Source of the DNA: a bacterium
GTDB lineage: Bacteria > Zixibacteria > MSB-5A5 > GN15 > FEB-12
NCBI GenBank assembly: GCA_030619425.1
Contig: JAUXBJ010000088.1
Location: 1-6,979, forward strand
DNA: 6,979 bases
Reading direction: 5' to 3'
Shown here: positions 1 through 4,079 of the stretch, in pieces
How the letters are laid out: each line of letters begins with the position of its first letter
How positions within the stretch are numbered: position 1 is the stretch's first letter
Made by a program: the position numbers and the translations under genes
Notes under the pieces: generated by a model
What the model saw: the letters and a program-made list of their open reading frames with translations, nothing else
The model's database searches: none
What the model was told of the DNA's origin: nothing

Positions 1-2
1 AT

Positions 3-33
3 CACAATCCGCCGCGGCGGACTGACCTACTGG
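3..33 (+). repeat. 31-bp intergenic repeat, first copy, with palindromic core
   Basis: The 31 bases here are identical to 4038-4068. The core TCCGCCGCGGCGGA (8-21) is a perfect 14-bp palindrome, and one mismatch (A7/C22) separates it from flanking pairs that extend it to 20 bp. It ends in the tail GACCTAC (24-30), which also follows the related palindrome at 395-414 and ends the hairpins at 352-374 and 1123-1147. It lies in gene-free DNA at the window edge, so its left context is unknown. Confidence 0.85.
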
Positions 34-46
34 ACATTGTTGCGCC

Positions 47-73
47 GCCCTTCGACTCCGCTCGGGCTGAGGT
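47..73 (+). repeat. Hairpin repeat of the CCCTTCGACTCCGCTC family, copy 1
   Basis: The core TTCGACTCCGCTC (51-63) is flanked by the inverted arms GCCC (47-50) and GGGC (64-67). The same core occurs at 443-468, 1163-1186 and 3919-3942 with other arms. From memory, this kind of short hairpin (TGAGCGGAGTCGAAGG on the opposite strand) is widespread between genes in many bacteria. No function is established. The arms here differ from the other copies but still pair. Confidence 0.75.
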
Positions 74-300
74 AACTAGAAATGCCGTCAGGCAGAGAGA
101 GGCTGTCTCAAAAGTGCGTGTTCCGGCAGGTCTTGCGGTTGCCGAAGGCAAACGTGTGACCTGCCGGTTGATAGTCCTGCTGTGCAACAATGGCTTACGA
201 GTAATCGCCGGGTCACACCCTCGACTTCGTCGAGTCCAAGACCCAACGAAACGATCTTATGAGACAACCTCGAGACACCTGACAGCACTTCGGTTCTTAC
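72..300. repeat. 229-bp inverted pair of structured units (possible ncRNA-like repeat or MITE)
   Basis: The two halves are diverged inverted copies of one unit, meeting near position 186. Collinear matching blocks are 72-75/297-300 (GTAA), 87-92/278-283 (GTCAGG), 99-102/268-271 (GAGG), 104-110/260-266 (TGTCTCA), 129-135/237-243 (GGTCTTG), 143-147/225-229 (CGAAG) and 154-161/211-218 (GTGTGACC). The coordinate sums stay between 370 and 372, so only one or two bases of indel separate the arms. Each unit also folds on itself. The left unit has a 10-bp stem 123-132/158-167 and an inner stem 139-143/147-151 with loop GAA. The right unit, read on the minus strand, has a 10-pair stem 249-240/214-205 including two G-U pairs, and an inner stem 234-229/225-220 with loop GAA. 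Stem pairs differ between the copies but remain paired. No convincing protein is encoded. It could be a pair of structured RNA repeats or a short non-autonomous element. Confidence 0.75.
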
Positions 301-308
301 TTTAGGAT

Positions 309-334
309 CGCGGTGCACGAGGACGTACACCGCG
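309..334 (+). repeat. Hairpin repeat with ACGAGGACGT core, copy 1
   Basis: The arms CGCGGTG (309-315) and CACCGCG (328-334) pair perfectly, and the inner ACG/CGT pairs around the loop AGGA. Copies with different but still pairing arms occur at 1091-1116 and 5648-5672. The sequence up to 380 continues like 1117-1153, so this hairpin belongs to a composite repeat together with the hairpin at 352-374. Confidence 0.75.
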
Positions 335-351
335 CACAAACGAAATCCGGT

Positions 352-374
352 GTCGAAACTGCAGGGGTTTCGAC
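352..374 (+). repeat. GTCGAAAC/GTTTCGAC hairpin repeat, copy 1
   Basis: A perfect 8-bp stem, GTCGAAAC (352-359) with GTTTCGAC (367-374), encloses the loop TGCAGGG. CTACAA follows directly, giving the shared tail GACCTACAA. A second copy at 1123-1147, followed by the same tail, has the same order of modules, and one pair of its stem is lost. Confidence 0.7.
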
Positions 375-394
375 CTACAAGATTGTCAGGATCG

Positions 395-420
395 CAGTCC
401 GCCGCGGCGGACTGACCTAC
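395..420 (+). repeat. 20-bp perfect palindrome with GACCTAC tail
   Basis: CAGTCCGCCGCGGCGGACTG (395-414) is a perfect palindrome, followed by ACCTAC. It is the symmetric version of the repeats at 3-33 and 4038-4068, which carry AATCC instead of AGTCC at the left arm. The preceding GTCAGGATCGC (386-396 region) resembles GTCAGGAGCAC before the copy at 4038, so the conserved unit is longer than the palindrome. Confidence 0.8.
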
Positions 421-427
421 AAGAGTC

Positions 428-471
428 ACCCTTCGACTTCGCTCACCCTTCGACTGCGCTCAGGGTGACGT
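428..471 (+). repeat. Tandem copies of the CACCCTTCGACT hairpin repeat
   Basis: A truncated copy (CACCCTTCGACTTCGCTC, 428-445) runs into a full copy whose arms TCACCCT (443-449) and AGGGTGA (462-468) pair over 7 bp around TCGACTGCGCTC. It ends 11 bases from the stop codon of the minus-strand gene at 482-952, where it could form a hairpin at the transcript 3' end. No T-run follows on the minus strand, so I do not call it an intrinsic terminator. Confidence 0.7.
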
Positions 472-481
472 AATCAGAAGT

Positions 482-952
482 TCAGCGGATCAGGGCGATA
501 TGGCTCACCACACCCTGGAGTTCCTTCAGAACGTTGATGTATCGACTGAAGTAAATCCGGGCAACACGGCTCATGATATCAAACCCCACCGGGTGGCTGT
601 TCACCAGTAACTCCCGAAATGGCTTGGCCTCGATAGCAAGCACCTCGGTATACTCCGTGCACTGCGCCGTCGCCGTGTACTTCGGGGAATCGAGCAACGG
701 TGAGAGTCCAAACAACCCCCCCTTTTCGATCTTTGAAATAACTATGCTGAAATCCGAAGGATCGGCGGGAAGCCGAAGATTGACCGAACCCTTCAGCAGC
801 ATGTAGACATGGGTGCCGGCAGCGCCGAGATTGAAAATCGATTCGTCCTTTTCATATTTCCTGACCAGCGAAAACCCGCTGATCCGGTCTGCCTGTTCGA
901 CGCTCAGTGCCTGAAACAGGTCGTGACCTCTTACTGTTTTGTCAAGGTTCAT
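482..952 (-). CDS. Single-domain cyclic-nucleotide-binding-fold protein (Crp/cNMP-BD family, no DNA-binding domain)
   Basis: This 156-residue cytoplasmic protein shows the cNMP-binding beta-roll pattern. It starts with 'LFQALSVEQADRISGF' (12-27), continues through 'KDESIFNLGAAGTHVYMLLKGSVNLRL' (35-61), and has a phosphate-cassette-like stretch 'FGLSPLLDSPKYTATA' (81-96). The end (about 108-156) is a short helical tail. There is no helix-turn-helix, kinase or channel domain, unlike Crp (about 210 residues) or regulatory subunits. In the cassette, the Glu of the usual FGE is Leu83 and the phosphate-binding Arg position is Tyr92 with Lys91 beside it, so cAMP or cGMP binding is doubtful. The ATG is well supported by AAGGAGG six bases upstream (959-965). 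The gene is 263 bp downstream of glnA on the same strand, too far to assume co-transcription. A stand-alone sensor or protein-interaction module is the likely role, and the ligand is unknown. Confidence 0.85.
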   Translation of the reverse strand: MNLDKTVRGHDLFQALSVEQADRISGFSLVRKYEKDESIFNLGAAGTHVYMLLKGSVNLRLPADPSDFSIVISKIEKGGLFGLSPLLDSPKYTATAQCTEYTEVLAIEAKPFRELLVNSHPVGFDIMSRVARIYFSRYINVLKELQGVVSHIALIR

Positions 953-1013
953 TTCAGTCCTCCTTGTCTGTGCCGCTTATGGCTTATATGCCGATGTTGA
1001 GTTTTCGGGCTAC

Positions 1014-1050
1014 GGACCATCCTCTACCGTAATGTAAGAGGATATGGTCC
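1014..1050 (-). other. Strong imperfect hairpin between glnA and the cNMP-fold gene
   Basis: GGACC (1014-1018) pairs with GGTCC (1046-1050), and ATCCTCT (1019-1025) pairs with AGAGGAT (1037-1043). The bases AT (1044-1045) are bulged, and AC/GT adds two inner pairs. The 12-pair main stem lies 166 bp past the glnA stop and 62 bp before the next start. No T-run follows on either strand, so it may be a factor-dependent transcript end, a processing site or an operator for the downstream gene. TATAAG (983-988, minus) is a possible -10 without a convincing -35. I found no second copy of this hairpin in the window. Confidence 0.55.
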
Positions 1051-1090
1051 ATGCAGCAACATAAAAAGTGAAGTGAGTTCGTGTCAGGGT

Positions 1091-1153
1091 CACGGTGCAC
1101 GAGGACCCACACCGTGCACAACGTGTCGAAAGCGCAGGGGTTTCGACCTACAA
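1091..1153 (+). repeat. Composite hairpin repeat, second copy (ACGAGGAC hairpin plus GTCGAAA hairpin)
   Basis: This matches 309-380 in order and sequence. The arms CACGGTG (1091-1097) and CACCGTG (1110-1116) enclose ACGAGGACCC. Then comes GTGTCGAAA, GCAGGGG and TTTCGACCTACAA. Relative to copy 1, the first hairpin changes one arm base from G to A and the opposite one from C to T, keeping the pair. The linker between the two hairpins is shorter here. It lies downstream of glnA. Confidence 0.75.
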
Positions 1154-1162
1154 CACTGGACG

Positions 1163-1190
1163 CATCCTTCGACTCCGCTCAGGATGAGGT
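1163..1190 (+). repeat. CATCCTTCGACTCCGCTCAGGATG hairpin repeat
   Basis: The arms CATCCT (1163-1168) and AGGATG (1181-1186) pair perfectly around the constant core TCGACTCCGCTC, followed by AGGT. It ends 26 bases from the glnA stop codon. As RNA on the minus strand it would form a hairpin soon after the glnA coding region, but no T-run follows. Confidence 0.75.
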
Positions 1191-1215
1191 GGGAGGATGC
1201 TCAGAAAGGGGATGT

Positions 1216-2628
1216 TCAGATGTTGTAGTACATCTGGAACTCGTACGGAGTGGGACGGATGCGGATTTCGTCGACTTCTTTACGCTTCAAAGCCGACCAG
1301 TTTTCCAGCAAGTCTTCGGTGAAAACGCCGCCTTCCAGGAGGTAATCGTAATCGGCTTCCAGGGCGTTGAGGGCTTTGGTCAGCGAGGTCGGTAGCTGAT
1401 GTATTTTTGCCAACTCATCGGGCGGTAGCTGATCGAGGTTCTTGTCCAGAGGCAGTCCGGGATCGATCTTGTTCCTGATGCCGTCGATGCCGGCCATGAG
1501 CATGGCGGCAAAGCCCAGGTACGGGTTCATTGTGCCGTCGCCGGGACGGAACTCGAAGCGCATGGTCTTGGGATCGCGTTGGTAGCCGGGGATACGTATG
1601 CATGCGGTGCGATTGCCGACCGAGTACGTCTCCGCCACAGGCGCCTCGAAACCGGGCACGAGTCGTTTGAACGAATTGGTCGACGGATTGGAAAAGCCCA
1701 GAATGGAATCAACATGCTTGAGCATGCCGCCAATATAATAGAGGCCGATTTTGGAGAATCTCGCCGGTCCCTTCTTGTCAAAGAAGACGGAACCGTTCTT
1801 GTCGGCAAGGTATTGATGCACGTGGAAACCGGAACCCGGTTCATTGAAGAGCGGTTTGGGCATGAAAGTAGCCGATTTGCCCTCGCGGAAGCATTCGTTT
1901 TTGACGAAGTACTTGGTCAACATCGTCTGGTCGGCCATTTTCAACAGTGGCGCAAACTTCGTCTCAATCTCGTGCTGGCCACCACCGCCTACCTCGTGGT
2001 GATGGTATTTCAAGTAGACGCCGACCTCGGCCAGCATAGCGCAAATCTGCGACCGCAGATTGTAGGTGCGATCCATCGGCGGTGCGGCGTGGTAACCTTT
2101 CTTGTAGGGAATCTTGTAGCCAAGGTTCTCATCGTCCTGCTCCGCGTTCCATTCAGCCTCGGAAGAGTCCAGGTAATAGAAAGCTCTATCGGGTCCCTGA
2201 AAGAAATTGACTTTGTCAAAGACGTAGAACTCGAACTCCGGTCCTATAATCGCCTTCAACCCCGGTTTGATCTTGTTCAGGAATACCTCGGCATCGTGGG
2301 CGACCCGCCGAGGGTTACGGGAATAGGGGAGGACTTTGTCACCAACATCCATGATGTTGCAAATCATGGACAATGTAGGGCGATGATGAAACGGATCGAC
2401 AAAGGCTGTGTCGGCGTTGGGGATCATGATCATATCACCGCGCTCAATGGACGAAAAGCCAGGCAATGATGAACCATCCACACCGACGCCGGTGGTGAAG
2501 AGATCCTTGTTCAGGGAAGATACGGGCATGGTAATATGGTGCCACAGACCGGGCAGGTCACTTATCTTCAGGTCGATAAACTCGATCTTGTGGTCTTTAG
2601 CTAACTTCTTCAGTTGAGTCAGATTCAT
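1216..2628 (-). CDS. glnA: Glutamine synthetase, type I
   Basis: This cytoplasmic enzyme makes glutamine from glutamate, ammonia and ATP, normally as a dodecamer. At 470 residues it matches the bacterial GSI length. Visible catalytic and metal-binding sites are Asp51 (VDGSS), Glu131/Glu133 (GPEFEF), Glu212 and Glu220 (HHHEVGGGGQHE), His269 (GSGFHVH), Arg322/Glu328 (RLVPGFEAP), Arg340/Arg345 (NRTACIRIP) and Glu359/Arg361 (FEFR). The 'AEWNAEQDDENLGYKIPYKKGY' stretch (158-179) corresponds to the insertion typical of the beta subtype. That subtype is usually controlled by adenylylation of the Tyr in NLYDLPPEE, but here the motif reads NLDQLPPDE (397-405), with Asp399 in place of the Tyr. The ATG is preceded by GAGG seven bases upstream (2636-2639). 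It is transcribed divergently from the dehydrogenase at 2828. I see no sigma-54 GG-N10-GC promoter. Confidence 0.97.
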   Translation of the reverse strand: MNLTQLKKLAKDHKIEFIDLKISDLPGLWHHITMPVSSLNKDLFTTGVGVDGSSLPGFSSIERGDMIMIPNADTAFVDPFHHRPTLSMICNIMDVGDKVLPYSRNPRRVAHDAEVFLNKIKPGLKAIIGPEFEFYVFDKVNFFQGPDRAFYYLDSSEAEWNAEQDDENLGYKIPYKKGYHAAPPMDRTYNLRSQICAMLAEVGVYLKYHHHEVGGGGQHEIETKFAPLLKMADQTMLTKYFVKNECFREGKSATFMPKPLFNEPGSGFHVHQYLADKNGSVFFDKKGPARFSKIGLYYIGGMLKHVDSILGFSNPSTNSFKRLVPGFEAPVAETYSVGNRTACIRIPGYQRDPKTMRFEFRPGDGTMNPYLGFAAMLMAGIDGIRNKIDPGLPLDKNLDQLPPDELAKIHQLPTSLTKALNALEADYDYLLEGGVFTEDLLENWSALKRKEVDEIRIRPTPYEFQMYYNI

Positions 2629-2773
2629 GATCGGGCCTCACAATTGTATTCGCACGATTCTATGTTTTCCTTGTCATCAATCGGCTCCAAAGTAATCAAA
2701 TTCCTGCATTTGGCAAGGAATACCGGACTGCTCTGGGGCAACGCGGGGGCGAACACGCCGGTCCATATATCGC

Positions 2774-2803
2774 TTGCCGGAGTCGCCCACCAGTTGGTAT
2801 AAT
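2774..2803 (+). promoter_or_regulatory. Sigma-70-type promoter for the dehydrogenase gene
   Basis: TTGCCG (2774-2779, four of six consensus bases) is followed after 18 bases by a perfect TATAAT (2798-2803). A start near 2810 would give a leader of about 18 bases. AGGAGG (2817-2822) lies five bases before the ATG at 2828. The short leader leaves no room for a riboswitch. The opposite strand of this 199-bp gap must hold the glnA promoter, which I could not place confidently. Confidence 0.75.
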
Positions 2804-2827
2804 GCAACCAAACATCAGGAGGTTTCT

Positions 2828-3805
2828 ATGCCGTTATTGCTTTCCAGAGATGATGTAACGCAGATTCTGCAGATGCCCGACTGTATGGATGTCGTGGAGA
2901 AGGCGTTCGCTGAGCTTGCCAATGGCACGGCGGTTCTGCCGCTAAGAATACCGATCACGCCGCCGGACGGATTGGCGCTGTATATGCCGGCTTATCTGAA
3001 GGAGATGGGTGCGCTGGCCTGCAAGGTGGTCAGCGTATACAAGGACAACCCGACTAAACACAAGTTGCCGACTACTATCGGAACGGTGCTGCTACAGAAC
3101 GCAGAAACCGGTCAGGTCATTTGCATAATGGATGGCGGCTACCTTACGGCCGTCAGAACCGGCGCGGTGAGCGGAGTGGCCACGAAATACATGGCGCGCG
3201 AAGATGACGGTCAGGTAGCAGGTATCTTTGGGGCCGGTGTCCAGGCGAAGATGCAACTGTGGGCGGTGGCGGTGGCACGCAAGTTGTCCAAAGCGATGGT
3301 GTACGATATCTCCAGCGAGGCTGCCGACAGATTCGTGGCCGAGATGAGCGCCAAGCTGGGGATGGAGGTTGTCAAGGTGGGAAGTGCCGAGGAACTTCTG
3401 GTCGCTGACATCATTTGCACGGCAACGTCGTCGCCGACGCCGCTATTCGATGGGAAGAAGGTGCGCGAAGGTACTCACATCAACGGCATCGGCAGTCACA
3501 CCCCAAACGCACGGGAGTTGGACACGACAATTGTCAAGCGGTCCAGGTTCGTGGCGGACTCGACCGAGGCCTGTCTCAAGGAAGCCGGTGATCTGATGAT
3601 TCCCATCGAGGAAGGCGCTTTGGACGAGTCACACATCTATGCCGACCTTGGCGAGATCGTGTTAGGTACAAAGCCCGGCCGGACTGGTGATGATGAGATC
3701 ACTCTGTTCAAGTCGAACGGGTTGGCGATCCAGGACACTGCGACTGCGAAACTGGTGTATGACCGTGCATGTGAGTCTGGAATAGGCACTGACGTGGACC
3801 TCTGA
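2828..3805 (+). CDS. Ornithine cyclodeaminase / mu-crystallin family NAD(P)-dependent dehydrogenase
   Basis: The 325-residue product has the full family architecture and length. It has an N-terminal substrate domain with 'LPLRIPI' (Arg40) and 'LACKVVSVY' (Lys66), then 'MDGGYLTAVRTGAVSGVATKYMA' (101-123, Arg110), then a Rossmann fold with GIFGAGVQ (132-139) and Asp160 ending the second strand. Family members include ornithine cyclodeaminase, alanine dehydrogenase, lysine cyclodeaminase and ketimine reductases. The catalytic Asp of ornithine cyclodeaminase (GGDCPGK) aligns with His224 in GSHTPNARELD, which argues against cyclodeaminase chemistry and favours an amino/imino acid dehydrogenase or reductase of unknown substrate. 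An in-frame upstream TTG at 2774 is unlikely to be the start, because it overlaps the promoter. The ATG at 2828 has an ideal AGGAGG. It may share regulation with divergent glnA. Confidence 0.9.
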   Translation: MPLLLSRDDVTQILQMPDCMDVVEKAFAELANGTAVLPLRIPITPPDGLALYMPAYLKEMGALACKVVSVYKDNPTKHKLPTTIGTVLLQNAETGQVICIMDGGYLTAVRTGAVSGVATKYMAREDDGQVAGIFGAGVQAKMQLWAVAVARKLSKAMVYDISSEAADRFVAEMSAKLGMEVVKVGSAEELLVADIICTATSSPTPLFDGKKVREGTHINGIGSHTPNARELDTTIVKRSRFVADSTEACLKEAGDLMIPIEEGALDESHIYADLGEIVLGTKPGRTGDDEITLFKSNGLAIQDTATAKLVYDRACESGIGTDVDL

Positions 3806-3811
3806 CCGTGT

Positions 3812-3833
3812 GGCAGCATCTTGTGATGCTGCC
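3812..3833 (+). terminator. Hairpin directly after the dehydrogenase gene, likely transcript end
   Basis: GGCAGCATC (3812-3820) pairs perfectly over 9 bp with GATGCTGCC (3825-3833) around TTGT, starting seven bases after the stop codon. Position and stability fit a terminator, but no T-run follows (GCCGTCCGGC), so an intrinsic mechanism is not certain. It stands before the convergent gene that ends at 4080. Confidence 0.55.
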
Positions 3834-3881
3834 GCCGTCCGGCTATCTGGTAGGTCAGGATCCTTCTTCTCTATTATCGTC

Positions 3882-3901
3882 ATACTGGCGAAAGCCAGTA
3901 T
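3882..3901 (+). repeat. Hairpin repeat ATACTGGC-GAAA-GCCAGTAT
   Basis: A perfect 8-bp stem closes on a GAAA tetraloop, preceded by TCGTC and followed by CCGCGC. From memory, GTCAT-stem-GAAA-stem-TCC repeats are common between genes in many unrelated bacteria, where the stem varies and the GAAA loop is kept. It occurs once in this window, inside the repeat cluster between convergent genes. Confidence 0.75.
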
Positions 3902-3918
3902 CCGCGCACAGGGTACGC

Positions 3919-3945
3919 CACCCTTCGACTCCGCTCAGGATGACG
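3919..3945 (+). repeat. CACCCTTCGACTCCGCTCAGGATGACG hairpin repeat
   Basis: The arms CACCCT (3919-3924) and AGGATG (3937-3942) pair except at one C/A position. The left arm therefore looks like the copy at 443-468 and the right arm like the copy at 1163-1186. The core TCGACTCCGCTC is unchanged. Confidence 0.7.
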
Positions 3946-3977
3946 TTTCGGCAGCAAGGTGGCAAGCTGCTGTTGGC

Positions 3978-4028
3978 GTCAGGTTCCTTGGGACCTGACA
4001 GGCAAGCCTGCTTTTCGCGCTTCGCGCG
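3978..4028 (+). repeat. Three consecutive small hairpins in the convergent intergenic region
   Basis: First, 3978-3999 pairs GTCAGGTTC with GGACCTGAC (one G-U pair) around CTTG. Second, 3999-4010 reads CAGGCAAGCCTG, a near palindrome. Third, CGCGC (4016-4020) pairs with GCGCG (4024-4028) around TTC. The 31-bp repeat at 4038 follows after TGTCAGGAG. The stretch 3806-4079 (274 bp) holds only these repeats and the terminator-like hairpin. Confidence 0.65.
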
Positions 4029-4037
4029 TGTCAGGAG

Positions 4038-4068
4038 CACAATCCGCCGCGGCGGACTGACCTACTGG
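4038..4068 (+). repeat. 31-bp intergenic repeat, second copy
   Basis: It is identical over 31 bases to 3-33, including the palindromic core TCCGCCGCGGCGGA (4043-4056) and the GACCTACTGG tail. It ends 11 bases from the stop codon of the minus-strand gene at 4080, so the transcript of that gene would carry this hairpin almost immediately after its coding region. Confidence 0.85.
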
Positions 4069-4079
4069 GATTGACCTAT

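Noticed and set aside
88..429. A 113-codon minus-strand open frame in the left gene-free region
   Set aside because: It runs through several hairpin repeats and the inverted unit pair, its product looks like no protein family, and repeat DNA explains the sequence.
1..471. Possible CRISPR array from the many repeats
   Set aside because: The repeats differ in sequence and spacing, no regular repeat-spacer pattern exists, and no cas gene is present.
1579..2469. A 296-codon open frame on the plus strand opposite glnA
   Set aside because: It lies fully inside glnA, whose protein is unmistakable. The antisense translation shows no family features and no good ribosome binding site.
2629..2770. Sigma-54 promoter for glnA
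   Set aside because: No GG-N10-GC element with a proper TGGCAC/TTGC context was found on the minus strand. A weak TTGCCA-N16-TACTTT pair is not convincing either.
2774..2827. An 18-codon N-terminal extension of the dehydrogenase from a TTG start
   Set aside because: The TTG is the -35 element and the extension covers the TATAAT box. The ATG at 2828 has an ideal AGGAGG and matches the family N-terminus.
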